DNA of 64,000 nt from Acanthococcus lagerstroemiae (lineage: Eukaryota; Arthropoda; Insecta; Hemiptera; Eriococcidae): contig CM063114.1 in the NCBI GenBank assembly GCA_031841125.1, positions 57,062,955-57,126,954 on the forward strand, written 5' to 3'. Under the pieces are notes generated by a model, which saw only the letters and a program-made list of their open reading frames with translations, did not search any database and was not told the origin of the DNA. Positions 34,111 to 45,873 of the stretch are shown here, one piece after another. The position numbers and the translations under genes were made by a program. Position 1 is the first letter of the stretch, and every line of letters begins with the position of its first letter.

Positions 34111-34718
34111 ATGTGGCAGTTTCTATAAAAAGGGGTAACTTTGTCAATTGATCAAAGTCTTGGAAAACGCAAAAAGAAAAACAAAATTTTTTTGTCAAAA
34201 AAATCAATTTTAAGATTTTGGTTGATTTCTGTAGAAAAGCATCGCAATAACAATGAGACAAAATTTACGCGCGTGAGAGAGAAAAGGGTGAGAGCGAAAG
34301 AGAGAATTATGAAAGAGAATGAGAAACAAATGCGAATGTCTGCGTTCGCTTCTTCGCGATTTTTCGGAGCTCACGAATAAATCCGATGTTCCGAATTGTT
34401 ACCACATAGAAGAGCGAAAAATTACCTTTCCATCAAGCCCTAGTCGAGGCTGGTAATGTGATTCTGCGGCGAGTTACGGCCGCTTGAAGGAGTGGGAGAA
34501 AAAGGTGTGTCTAACTTGAGACGCGGTTTTCTCAGAAACGTGTTTTTGCGCATTCTCGTTACACTCATCTTTGACCCCTTGGATCTCCGCAACAAAAAAC
34601 GCTATTGATCTCGCCGATAGCTCGTTGGAACGGGCATTCATTCCTCTATTACCTACCATCCTTGACTCAAAATTCGTCGGATTCACAAAGTTACCCCTTT
34701 TTATAGAAACTGCCACAT
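34111..34718 (+). mobile_element. 600 bp inverted-terminus repeat family, copy D
   Basis: Complete copy. Its right end is followed directly by the 303 bp segment that also follows copy F. It differs from copy F by roughly a tenth of positions plus several indels. Confidence 0.85.
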
Positions 34719-35021
34719 TATGTATTTTCCTGGTAATAATATGGTGTGCTGACTGATTTTTTTCTTATTTCTGTTACAGGTAAGTTGACATCACAGCCAT
34801 TTGCATGAAATTATTCGTTGCTGCCAGGTGAAGAATTATGTATGTATATTTGAGGGGGTCGTGTTATTAGGAAGTTCTGTTGCAAAGAGCCTGATTTACT
34901 TGCCGATGATCTGAAATTCGTTATCAGAAAACTAAGTACAATGAGCTAGCTGGTATACTTGAACAGTTGAGTACAGCGACGAATCTCAACCTCTGTAGGC
35001 ACTTCGAATTCTTCGGTTCAC
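34719..35021 (+). repeat. 303 bp segment duplicated at 52467-52769
   Basis: Equal length in both places, no gaps, 6 substitutions. Contains the recursive-splice-type site at 34745-34787. The sequence continues uniquely after 35021. Confidence 0.95.
34745..34787 (+). promoter_or_regulatory. Candidate recursive (ratchet) splice site
   Basis: Reads CTGAC (branch point, A at 34752), an uninterrupted T/C-rich tract, TTACAG ending at 34779, then GTAAGT from 34780. Branch point to AG is 27 bases. Acceptor and donor touch, leaving a zero-length exon, as in ratchet points of long insect introns. A further donor-like CCAG|GTGAAG follows at 34827/34828. The 48 bases between them have stops in all three frames, so inclusion would truncate a protein. 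It implies that the host intron runs on the plus strand. Confidence 0.55.
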
Positions 35022-35958
35022 ACTCTGGAACGCAAATAAGCCACACTCAATGGCCTAATTTACATGAATTTTGAATATTCGATTGGAACGTCGTATTCGA
35101 CCTTCGCGTCATTAGGCGCGATATTTTTCGTTATACGTGGTTAGCAAATTAACCCACATCGTTTTGAAAATGCGAGTAAATAGTGCGATGTCACATACTC
35201 TAAAACGTGTTTATGTCATCGTCTCTGGTTCATATATAATATCGTGTTTGCATTATCACGACAGGTATTCTCTTTTGTTCCTATTGTAGTACATCGTGGT
35301 GTACACGATGAAAGGAAGATAGAAAAGTACAATAGTCCACACTGTATACGGCTACAGCATCTTCCATTCTTCCTCATCTCGAAAGAATAATATCCAGAAC
35401 TCTAATTCCTGATGTAGAGCATTCGTGTGCACTGTATTCAGGGTAAACAGGTTCTCGGGAACCTAAATGTAAATAACCAATTATAGGTGTCGGGCTTAGT
35501 GAGAATTAAAATCGCATTCCGAGGTTTCAGGTGTAATTCGAAATTTGCTCGCATTTTGCTATTGAAAAGGCATGTTGTAACTCGAGTGAGAACGAGTGGA
35601 GCTGTGGAGAGGTGACCGGTATTTAGTATATGGAAGCCATTTTCTCAGCTCGAACAAAATCCGATTACAACCAGAAAACTATACTGCATGGTCGAACATG
35701 CGATGAAGAAGAGCAATGAGAATTACTCAGGAAATTCGCTTATAAAAGGAGAAGTGTTTAAGTGGCATACAAAGCGAATAACGAATCTGCTAAAGAATAC
35801 AAAAAAAATGTGTTTGTTAGCATGCTCTATCGTGGGATCCGCGGTGTTCAGTTACGTGCTGTAGTTTATCCCATCCTTTGAAATAATAATATTGAGTATA
35901 TAATACCGGAATGTACTGACATAGTACTGATGAATAGGATGAATAATATTCTGCAGAA
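35022..35958. other. No gene seen; complex non-repetitive DNA
   Basis: Contains TAAT and CGCGATA-type words without repeat character. Could be ordinary intron sequence. No coding motif. Confidence 0.35.
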
Positions 35959-37115
35959 GATTTCGAGATACAAAAACATAAGTATTGGAAAGTGTGAAAT
36001 AACAAAAAATGAGAAGATTTAAGAATGAATGAAGGAATTATTTGTAAATGAATTAGAGGACTTCATCCCGTGGCCGTTTAGGAGCCAAACCCCTGTGGAC
36101 TGACATGATATGTAGGCGGGGATGCCACTGCCAGACAAACCAAATTTGGGAATTATGAGAAGACACTCGGGGTTGGGAACTATGAGAAGACAATTTGGTT
36201 TGGAAACTACAAAAAGACAATCTGGTTTGAAAACTATCGAAAGACAATCGGGTTTGGTAACTATAAAAAGACAGCCGGAAACTATAATCAAACAATCTGG
36301 TTTGGAAACTATAAAAAGACCATTGGGTTTCAGAACTATAAAAAGACAATCTGGTTTGGAAATTATTGAAAAACCGTTTGGTTTGGAAATCATAAAAAAA
36401 CAGTTTGGTTAAGAAACTAAGTCGAGATAGGAAAATATAAGTACTGAAAAGCGTGAAATAACAAAATGAGAAAATTTTAAAGTGAATGAAGAAATTATTT
36501 TTTATGAACTAGGTGGACTTCACCCACTGGCCGTGTAGCAGCCCAACCCCCACGGACCGACATGATGCCATTATGCGAGCGGGGATGTCAGTGCCAGACA
36601 AACCAATTTGGAAATTTTAAGAAGATAGTTGGATTTGGAAAATATAAAAAGATAATTGGGTTTAGAAATCGTAAGCAGACCATTGGGTTTGAAAACGATA
36701 AAGAGACAATCAGGTTTGGGAACTATAAAAAGACAGTCTGTTCAGAAACTAGGTCAAGATAGAAAAACATGATATTGAAAACTGTGAAAAAATAAAATGA
36801 AAAGGTATAAAAGTGAATCAGGAAGTTATTTTTAAATGAACTAGAGACCTTCATCCCGGTAACCGTTTTGGAGCTCAACCCCCATGGACCGACATTATGT
36901 CATTACACAGGCGGGTATGTCGCTGCCAGACGCACCAAATAGAGAAATTATAACAAGGCAGTCGGGTTTGGAAACTATAAGAAGGCTATCTGGGTTGGAA
37001 ACTTTGAAAGGATGATCCGGTTTGGAAACTGTAAAAAGACAATTGGAAATTATAAGAAGACAATCTTGGTTGGGAACTATGAAAGGGCAATCTGGTTTGG
37101 AACCTATGGGTGATT
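35959..37115 (+). repeat. Higher-order satellite: three blocks, each with a 27 bp minisatellite
   Basis: Blocks start at about 35959, 36413 and 36747 and are 454, 334 and about 369 bp long. Each has an 80 bp lead (GAGATA ... GTGAAATAACAAAA or close), a 110 bp segment (CTTCATCCC, GGACCGACATGAT, GCCAGACAAACCAA) and a variable run of the 27 bp unit built on GACAATCTGGTTTGGAAACT. The third block ends in an A run at 37146-37170. Confidence 0.85.
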
Positions 37116-38295
37116 CTCCGAAAAATGGACAATTCAACGTGGACAAAAAAAAAAAAAAAAAAAAAAAAGGGGGGTTCACTTTTCAAATTTTTTTCGTTGA
37201 AATCGATACTAGGGGTATTCAGAAACCATATTCCGGTACCGGCCGGGCTTAAATTTGATTTTGGGGGTTGTAAAAAGAATTATTGTCCACGTTGAAGGAC
37301 AAATTTTCACGTTTACATAGTGTGATAAGATGAGGCTGTACGATCACACAGCAGCACCGTGGGTTACAATCTCACGGATCACGGTTTTATGAAGTACCAT
37401 AAATTCATCTAGGAAAGTAGTCTCTGCACAAAGAAGTTTTAAAGGCTGTTTCTACAGACGGCTTCTAAGTGTCGAAAGATTAACGCCCTTCAACGTGGAT
37501 ACAAGAATACGTGAGTATCCACGTTGAATAATATTTTATGTCCACGTTTAAGGACAAACTCGCCTTTTTCCTTTTCCCATTGGGTAAATATGCGGAGAAT
37601 ATTTGATACATGTTGCTGAATGTGATATGGTCAACATTAGATATATTATTACGTTTTTAAAAATTTCGAGCTCTAAATTCAATATGGCTGTTGATGTCCA
37701 AGATGAAGGACACTTTTTTTTTTAGAAACCAGATCTCAGCAATAAATGAGTATTTTAGCATACAAATTATCATTATTTCACAGAAGTTCTTACACAGCCT
37801 TCTAGAGGAAGTTATGAGGAAGTTATATGAGCATTTGAAAGAAGTTTATGCTTGTAGTGGAACCCTACAAAGAGGTTTGAAAATTATCCACGTTGAAGGA
37901 CATATCTCTTCCTAGACACGACTTTGAGGCATTCTAAAGGTTACTTAACTTGGTTAGAAAAAGATTGTAAGACCTATACCGTGTTGCCTCAACTTACCTC
38001 TTCAGCAATGGGAAACAGTAGTTCCTGAAAATTAAGTATTAAACCCTTTCAGCGAGCAAAAAAAAAACAAAAAAAAAACGGAACTAGACCAGGTTGACAC
38101 CCACGTTGATGGACCTTTCAGGAGCATTTTCGACTTTCTAAGGATGTTCTGCTGAACTAGAGAGAGCTCTTACCACTGTCTCCATCAGAAGAGTTCATTT
38201 CCTCAATTTTGACATATTGCGCGTAGCATTCTGATAATAAGTGGCAGAGACAACCCATTTACATGAATTTCCCATTTCCCGGAGAATTGCCCCTA
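37116..38295. other. Spacer with a dispersed TCCACGTTGAAGGAC motif
   Basis: The motif or a close variant occurs near 37133 (inverse), 37286, 37488 (inverse), 37518, 37540, 37696, 37887 and 38099. The clusters are about 190-212 bases apart. The sequence between them is not obviously alike. No coding motif. Confidence 0.6.
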
Positions 38296-39530
38296 TAGAA
38301 AGACGATCGGGTTTGGAGACTATAAAAAGACAGTTGGAAATAAAAAAACAATTGGGAACCATAAAAAGTCAATTGGGTTTAGTAACTATAAAAAGACAAT
38401 CAGTTTTGGTAACCACCAGAGCAGTGCACAATACTGATATCGGTACTCGGGTATGGTATCGTTGCAGAGCGCCTAGCGATTACGTACTCAGTAGTTGGTT
38501 TCACCAATACAATACCGAGTAATACTCGTTCAGGAATCGTTTTATGATTAGCGCTGTATTTTAGGTGGTGCAGTAGTGATGCCTTATCAGTGATACTCAT
38601 TAAGGCGATACCATATCACGAAAACGACTACCTGTCACTACAAGACTGAGTATACTCGGTATTGGCCGATACTATTTGGTATCGTTTTAAGCAATACAAT
38701 ACCGAATACCACATGAGTATATACTCGTATTGTGCACTGCTCTGGTAACTACGTGTATAAAAAGACAATCAGAAACTATAAAAAAAAGGCAATCTAGTTT
38801 GGAAACTATTGAAGAACCATTGGGTTTGGGAATTATAAAAAGACAATCTGGCTTGGAAACTATAAAAGGACAATCTGGTTTGGAACCTATGAAAAGACAA
38901 TCGGGCTTGGAAACTATTTTAAAAAAACTATTATTGGAAAGTATAAAAAGACAATTAGGTTTGGTAACTGTGTGTATAAAGAGACAATCAGAAACTATAA
39001 AAAGACAATCTGGTTTGGAAACTATAAAAAGACAGTCGGGTGTGGGAACCAGAAAACGACAATAGGATTTGGAAACTATAAGAAGACAATCTTCGTTGAA
39101 AACTTCAAAAGGATGATCAGGTTTGGAAGCTGTAAAAAGACAGTCGGATTTGGAAACTACAAAAAGACAATCAGAAATTATAAGAAGACAGTCTGGTTTG
39201 GGAACTATAAAAGGACAATCTGGTTCGGAAACTATAAAAAGGCAATTGGAAACTGTAAAAAGACAATTGAGTTTAGTAACTATAAAAAGACAATCAGTTT
39301 TGGTATTTACATGTATAAAAAGACAATCAGAAACTATAAAAAAGCAATCTAGTTTGGAAACTACTAAAAAACCATTGGATTTGGGAATTATAAAAAGACA
39401 ATCTGGTTTGGAACCTATGAAAAGGCAATCGGGTGTAAGAACCAGAAAACGACAGTTGCGTTTGGAAACAATAAAAAGACAAAAAGACAACGGGTTTGGA
39501 AACTATAGAAAAACAAGAAGACAGAAACTA
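38296..39530 (+). repeat. 27 bp minisatellite array, main block
   Basis: Continues the unit of the higher-order blocks, with roughly 28 units from 38753 to 39530, including shortened 18-21 bp variants. Because 27 bp is nine codons, both strands stay open for long stretches (GLETIKRQS-like one way, SKPDCLFIV-like the other). A 328 bp hAT-type MITE at 38417-38744 interrupts it. Confidence 0.9.
38417..38744. mobile_element. hAT-type MITE in the minisatellite, 8 bp target duplication
   Basis: CAGAGCAGTGCACAATAC and its exact inverse form the ends, flanked by GTAACCAC (38409-38416) and GTAACTAC (38745-38752). The interior is rich in TACTCGGTAT-type words that are themselves partly palindromic. 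Confidence 0.9.
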
Positions 39531-40502
39531 CAGTCTTGGACTCCAGGGTAACTAAGTAGTGGCGGGTTGAAGGTAGTTTCGTAACGTCAGCCTGGAATAC
39601 TCGTACTTTGTAGAAAGACAAAGAACTACAGTCTCGGATTTGGAGGTTACTGATCTGGCCTTACTATTTGTGGGGTAGGCAATCTATCAGGTGCGTCTCA
39701 AGTCAAATATCAATCTTTGTGTTTGATGTTATGTTGTGATAAGCTATAAAATGTGGAGGAGAGATCAATGTCTCAAGTTTCATGTTTGTCTCTCTGTCTT
39801 ATCAGCAAGACAGGAGAATGTAGCTATCAATAATATTTACATCTGGTATGTCCTAAGTCTCGTGTCTATTTCCTATCTGTTGCTGCGCCTTTATGTCTTA
39901 TCAGCAATATATAAACAAGTCTCGTGTCCTATCTTGATTGGATTTTTCCGACTGTGTTTATGTTTTATCATTAAGGAAGAAAAAGGTAGCTATCAGTAAT
40001 ATTTTTATCGGATACGCTCCAAGTCGCACGTCTATCATGTATCCGTCTCTATAAGGGTGGTTTTTAATTATTTTTGAAGTGTTTTGCTCCCAGTAGCGAA
40101 ACTTATTCCTTTTGATCTGAAAACCTGGCAACCAAAATTCCTTCAAAATTGAAAACATTTGAGGAGCTCCACCGGGACGGGGGTCAAATTTAACATAGGA
40201 TTCCCCATAAGAAAATCTGCGATTTTACTTTGAAGCTGTCGGTAGATAATTTATCCTTGTACTAATAACGAGTTTTATAGGCGAACAAGTTTTTTTGACC
40301 AAACTCGATATTTAGAAAAGTGGATTCAAAGGTCTGCAGCCTCTTTAGAATTTGAGGTAAAAGTATACTTTTTGAACATCTCATTTTGAAAGCTTCACTG
40401 AGGGGGCAGAATAGTGATAGTAATATCTAGTATATCTGAAATGGGGTTTCTGGAGTCACCGAATTCATTTTAAAGTTATTGTAACTGTAATCCCTACGAC
40501 GT
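39531..40502. other. No gene seen
   Basis: AT-rich with a weak imperfect repetition of GTCTCGTGTC- and ATCAGCAA-like words at 39780-40040. No coding motif. Confidence 0.35.
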
Positions 40503-40752
40503 GCACACGCACAGTACCAATATTTGTGATCTGGTGGTAACATGCCCTGCGATTGTAATGCCTTGTTCGCGTGAACTGGCGGGCGTTACAGGATGCGCTA
40601 TGTTTCCTTTTCATTTGATTCTGTATTCGCTGTGTTCGCTAGGATGTTAGTGGGGGTATTCGGATATCAAAAGCTTTCCGGCGTTGGTGGAACTCGAACC
40701 CGAAACGCAAGGATTGCGAAACGGCACATTACCACGAGGTTACACAGCGACA
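40503..40752 (-). mobile_element. tRNA-derived SINE, copy 1
   Basis: On the minus strand, 40752-40677 is tRNA-like with a B box GGGTTCGAGTTCC and a weaker A box. The body is collinear with 57975-58224, including CTGGTGGTAAC, CTGCGATTGTA, GCGCTAT and CGCTGTGTTCGCTAGGATG. The head carries the internal RNA polymerase III promoter of such elements. It is not a functional tRNA, because the acceptor stem cannot form. Confidence 0.75.
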
Positions 40753-40890
40753 CCTCCCCTATTCCAGATGAGTGAAATTGGTGAAAAATAGACATGGATA
40801 CATTGCATGATCTGAATATTAGATGGGAACATTTGTGCTCAGAATATTACCGTCCATAACGATGTACTTTTATTGACCAAAATACTGAGT
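40753..40890. other. No feature seen
   Basis: Short AT-rich gap between two repeats. Confidence 0.4.
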
Positions 40891-40904
40891 AGTTCTCACG
40901 ATTC

Positions 40905-41569
40905 TCGTCAATTTCGTCGACTGCAAGGTGCTCGACTTACATTCTGGTCGCATCAAAATGATCGATTGCAATTTAATCGACACGACAAATTGGTCGACAA
41001 GGTTTTAGGGTCTATAATCAGTTATCACCTTCGATTATCTCTCGATTTTGTACCTGAAAGGATTTGTTGCTATTAGTCACAGTCTGAAACATATGGCTTA
41101 TTAGATGCCCAGTGACTGTGCAGTGAAGCGAACATGCAGTAGAGTCAGACTTGTCTGAATTAGTACATTTGTACAAAATCTAGCACATTTCAACTTTTCT
41201 GGTACATATCTGATGATTTCAACAATTCTGGTTTGTTCTGGCACATTTTCAGTATTCTTAGTAGAATCTGGTACTTTTTCTGAAATGTTTTGTTATTTTT
41301 CGGTTCGTTCTGGTACATATTAAAGATTTTGACCAAAAATATTTCTTCTACATTTTGACACAATTTCAAAGATGTTGCCACGTTTTGTAAATGAATGATG
41401 TTTTTGTGACTTCAGATTTTTAGAACACGAAGATTAGGTCTTGGAGATTTTTATTTTTCGTTCCTACGTGCTGTCGACCAATTTGTCGTGTCGATCAAAT
41501 TTCAGTCGATCATTTTGATGCGACCTGTATGTAAGTCGACCACCTTAGTCGGCCAAATTAATGGCAGCC
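40905..41569. mobile_element. Inverted-repeat element with about 85-95 bp arms and 14 bp flanking repeats
   Basis: The left arm (40905-41004) and right arm (41471-41569) are inverse copies sharing GTCGACTTACAT, GGTCGCATCAAAATGATCGA and CGACACGACAAATTGGTCGA. AGTTCTCACGATTC (40891-40904) and AGTTCTCACAATTC (41570-41583) flank it directly, agreeing at 13 of 14 positions. The interior repeats TTCTGGTACAT-like words and encodes nothing. Confidence 0.7.
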
Positions 41570-41583
41570 AGTTCTCACAATTC

Positions 41584-42715
41584 CATAAATGTCAAAAACC
41601 TCATGAGATGTTAATTCAACGATACAGTTAAGTTATTATCAAACTTGTAGATCCCAAAAACTAATACTACTCTTTTTCCTCAAAACTTCGATAGAAGGCA
41701 CAATTTGCGAGACAACACTTTAAAAAGAAAATTGAGTACGCACTTTACGCGTTTTGGTGCCTCACTCCTTCCAGAATTGTCCGATTTGGCACATCTACTA
41801 ACTTGTCTTACGTTTTATCTGTACGAACAATGCGTCGAAATTTCAACATCCTAACTCAGTTACATTTCTTGCCATCATCGGACACAGTCGGCGAATCAAA
41901 CAAAAAATTAATTGAATAAATAAATAAAAGAATATGAGGACCATGCTCGTCGTATGCGTGAAACTGAATAATTGTGTTTAGATTGTGCTGTCCAGTTTCT
42001 GCATAAATACACATTCACCAGTTAAAATAATTTTCTGAACAGTAGCCCTGTAGCTTCCAGCCGACTTAATGTATGGAATGGAAGAGGATACACGGTGGAA
42101 TTTACCGCTTTTGAAATGGCTTCACTTTGGCTAATCGGATCAATGCGCAGTTGTGTGGAACGAGAGATATATGTATAGCAATAATATGACACTCGTTCCT
42201 AATTAGATGAACTTAGGATTATAATGCCTACAGAGGTACATATTCTACATGAGAACGCAGTAATTCACGGCAGGAAGTTCCGCACTCGCAATGCGGGCAT
42301 TGTACTGGCTACTGGCATTTCCGTTATTAGTTTACGAAAATGACTAACGGAAAATCATTGGGAAGTTATAGCAAACTAGATACCATTTAGTGCGGGGATG
42401 GATTGGGGCCTAAAAGCCTCCCGAAAAAATGCCATAACAGCGGTCCAACTTTTCACTTTTATTACCCCGCCGCCATATCTCATTTTTCTCATCTCTTCTT
42501 TCCCTCTGGTACAGTGACTTAAAACACCCGAGGGTATCTGCCCACTGGGAAATTTTCGGATAACTTGACTGGTCTTTGCGTCTTTAAAAGCTACTGAATC
42601 AAAAGCTTTTGGAAGTAATTTTAACACCAAGATTGAAGATCAGTGTCTACTATGCTTACTCGGTAAAAATAGTCAAATCTTCGTGGCTGAAAAGTGGGGA
42701 ACGCTTCAATCGTCA
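41584..42715. other. No gene seen
   Basis: Complex AT-rich sequence without recognised motifs. Confidence 0.35.
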
Positions 42716-43012
42716 AACCAGTATTTACGAATCGTAACGTGATCGTGAAAAGTCTTGATAGTGTCTTGATTAGTCTCAGCGAGTCTTCATTAGCCTTAAT
42801 AAGGTTCAACAGTCTCAACAGAGTCTTAGCGTCTCAGCAACAGCAGAAGCAGTAGTAAACATTGTTTCAATGAGTCTTTTCCGAAGTCTTGATGGACCTT
42901 AACCTAGTCTCTGCCCAGTCTGAGAGAGTCTAAACAACAAGTTTTAATAGTCTCAGCGAATCTTAACAGATCGTGTAACATAGTTTGAAAGAGTCATAAC
43001 AGAGTCTGAACA
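42716..43012 (+). repeat. Degenerate array of 10-11 bp AGTCTTAACA-like units
   Basis: Consecutive words such as AGTCTTGATAG, TGTCTTGATT, AGTCTCAGCG, AGTCTTCATT and AGTCTCAACAG follow at 10-11 base steps. Similar arrays at 29380-29560, 30360-30560, 45880-46210 and 62180-62720. Confidence 0.6.
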
Positions 43013-44180
43013 AATCCAGAATTAGAACGAAACTTAGAGTTGACTAGTTTTTTATTAAATAGTTATTGAACCCTCTCTGAGGTAGGGAAAGTTGAAAACT
43101 GTGTGCGGACTTGTAACTTGCTTGAAACCACTTTTGATGTGGGCGAAGATCCCTGCGCAGATTAAAATAAATAAAAATATTACCATACCTTTTTTTTTGT
43201 GAAATTGGAAATTTAGGTAGTTAAATCGGATCTGAATCGAAAATGTAGTGCAGTATTTGAAAAACAAAATGAATAAACTACGTATATTCCAATCGTGAAA
43301 TTTTCATGCATATCAACTCAATTTTTTTCCGCTAGTCGTTGTCGGTTTCGGTGAGGAAGTGGGGGGGGGGGGAGTTAATGATCCCTCTCTCTCATAGTCG
43401 TCCAAAAGAAAGTCTTATCATCGACAATCTGCTGAAAATTTTTTTTTTAAATTTCGCTGTCGCGAATCGGTAATTTTAGCACTTTTTACGAACCAACGTC
43501 ATAACATCCACCCCATAAAATAGTTTTAGTATCGAGCTCGGCTTAAATAGTTTTTCAACCTACTGTGCGACGGAGTGGTGACAATTTTCACTTTTTTTTC
43601 TTACAGATTTATATTTTGCAAAACGCAAATAACGACGTCCATGAAGATGATTAGAGATATTAAAATGAATAAAATTGTCAGTATTATTGTAAAATTAGTT
43701 ATGGCGGGAGGCGAATAGGAGAGGGAAAGAAATGATATAATGCAATATTTATTTAAAGACCATTGAAAAGAGCTGGCCAAAAAAAAACTACAATCTTGAA
43801 GCCTTTTAAACGCCACCCGGTGAACCCCTACTCTGTGGCGATTTACAACCACTTAGAAATTTCAATGCAGGCAAAATGGCTTTCATGGGTTGACTGCCAC
43901 CAACCCCCAACGCATTCAAAGGGAATAATCAGAACTAATCAATTTATCAATTATTAATTTATCGAACGCTATTGGTTAAAAGTAAACGATTAATCGAATC
44001 AGGACGTCCACATGATCACTTTTTCAACCTTTTGTCACCTTAAGTCTCCTTAGGTCACCTTTCAAAAATTTGATCAGTAAAGTTACTTTTTATGTAAGAA
44101 GTCACCTTTTTTTCTTTAAAATTCTTTCTAAAAATCAAAACAATTTGAAACCAGCGTGTTGAACATTTTCAAAAGATAAT
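43013..44180. other. No gene seen
   Basis: Contains a G run at 43361-43373, T runs, and at 44030-44110 repeated GTCACCTT words. No coding motif recognised. Confidence 0.35.
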
Positions 44181-44944
44181 TTGTGGCAGTTTCTATAAAA
44201 AGGGGTAACTTTGTCAATGAAGTCTTTACAAAACCCTTATAATAGTATTCGTCGCGACCTTTGAATTAGTTTGTATACAGATTTTGTCTATCTGTGAAAT
44301 TGAAGGTGCTAAAGCAATTACTAATACTTTGTTTGCCTTATAGTGCCTTCAGCATTGCAGGTAGGTAACATTTGTATAAAAAACGCGAAAAAAGAAAAAC
44401 AAAATTTTTTGGTCAAAAAAATCAATTTTGAGATTTTTGTTGATTTCTATAGCAAAAACATCGCAATAATGAAGAGACAAAATTAACGCGCATGAGAGAG
44501 AAGAGGGAGGGAGAGAAAGAGAATTATGAATGAGTATGAGAAAAGAACGCGAATGTCTGCGTTCGCTTCTTCGTGGTTTTTCGGAGCTCATGAATAAATC
44601 CGATGCCTCTGAATTATTACCACGCAGAAGAGCTGAAGAGCAAAAAATTACCTTTCCAACAAGCCCTCAGTCAAGGCTGGTAACGTGATTCCGCGGCGAG
44701 TTAGAGCCGCTTGACAGAGTGCGAGAAAAAGGTGTGTCTAACTTTAAACGCGTTTTTCCCAAAAACGTGTTTTCGCGCGTTCTCATTACACTCATCTTTG
44801 ACCGCTTGTATCTCCGGAACAAGAAACGCTACAATCTCACCAATAGCTCGTTGGAATGCGCATTCATTCTTCTATTACGTATTGTCCATAACTCAAAATT
44901 CGTCGGATCGACAAAGTTACCCCTTTTTATAGAAACTGCCACAT
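44181..44944 (+). mobile_element. 600 bp repeat family, copy E, with an insertion near its left end
   Basis: Both termini are present. After about 35 bases the sequence is replaced by some 165 bp of unrelated DNA (about 44217-44382) before the family sequence resumes at AAACGCGAAAAAAG. No ends or target duplication were recognised for the insert. Confidence 0.8.
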
Positions 44945-45605
44945 ATAAATTAGAATTAAAATATGTAGTAGTGCTTTCTATCAAAAACTGTCTTACCTAC
45001 TGACCAGCAGTAGGACAGTAGCGCAGTATGTACTGTACTGACCACTAGGGCTCCAAAATATATTTTCAAAAAATCTAAAAATATGCTCATATTTTACAAG
45101 TTTATTCTGCTGAAATTATGCCAAAAAATTTCCTAAAAAGTCAAATTATGCAAAAATATTCCTACACAATATGGGTATTATCTTACAGGGAAAAGTGAAA
45201 GGAAATGGGGATGGTAAACCTGATCAGTTGATAATTTGAGAAGATTTGTGAAAAATTTAAACTGTTATATTTAAAAAAAAAAATAATTCTAAATTATTAA
45301 ATTCAAAAACAAAACCATTTATTCGAAATTGTTAAATAATTACAATTACACATTTGAATTAGAATCAACTTACAAGAAATGATTAAATGTTTTCTCAAGT
45401 TAGGAGGGCTCAGAGAGCCCTAAAAGCCACCCCGCCGTCTCTGAGGTATGCTCGAAAGGACGGATTCTTTCAAAATGCTTCAAGATATGTTTTAAGACTA
45501 CCTATATTTTTCAAGGTCCACTTAGACGGCACAAAAATACCTCGATACGCTTCGAGACAACTTCCGAACGTGTTTAAAACCTTGTGTCTGCTACAACAGC
45601 ACAAA
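44945..45605. other. No gene seen; holds copy 2 of the 65 bp dispersed block
   Basis: 45404-45468 repeats 2643-2712. Otherwise AT-rich, including AAAATATGC-type words at 45050-45150. Confidence 0.4.
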
Positions 45606-45873
45606 CAGGGTAGCCATTTTCCGGAAAACCGGAGAAGGTCAGAGAATTTTGTAAGTCTGGAAAAGTCAGGGAATTGGCATAATTTTGATCAAATCGGGGA
45701 ACTTTTTGAGAATCATGAGAATTAAAGAATGTACACTATTTTTCAAGAATAAATGTCAGCGTGAAGCCTAATGACTTATTTCTTTTACAAAATATTCTCG
45801 GAGCTGTGTACAAAATACTAGCTGAAACAGTGTCAGGAAAACTTTGGAAAATCATTCTAAAACGGCTACCCTG
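45606..45873. mobile_element. MITE with CAGGGTAGCC ends and 5 bp duplication
   Basis: CAGGGTAGCC and its inverse GGCTACCCTG are the ends. ACAAA precedes (45601-45605) and follows (45874-45878). The interior carries GTCAGGGAATT-type words and no coding region. The start CAGGGT and the 5 bp duplication are shared with the CAGGGTGTC group. Confidence 0.85.

Noticed and set aside
36019..36412. Open frames of about 100-125 codons on both strands
   Set aside because: Same minisatellite; no start context or protein motif.
38687..39490. 267-codon open frame on the minus strand
   Set aside because: It is an artefact of a 27 bp minisatellite whose unit is nine codons; the other strand is open too and the frame crosses a transposon insertion at its right part.
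40677..40752. tRNA gene on the minus strand
   Set aside because: B box present but acceptor stem and anticodon arm do not pair; it is the head of a SINE whose body follows in both copies.
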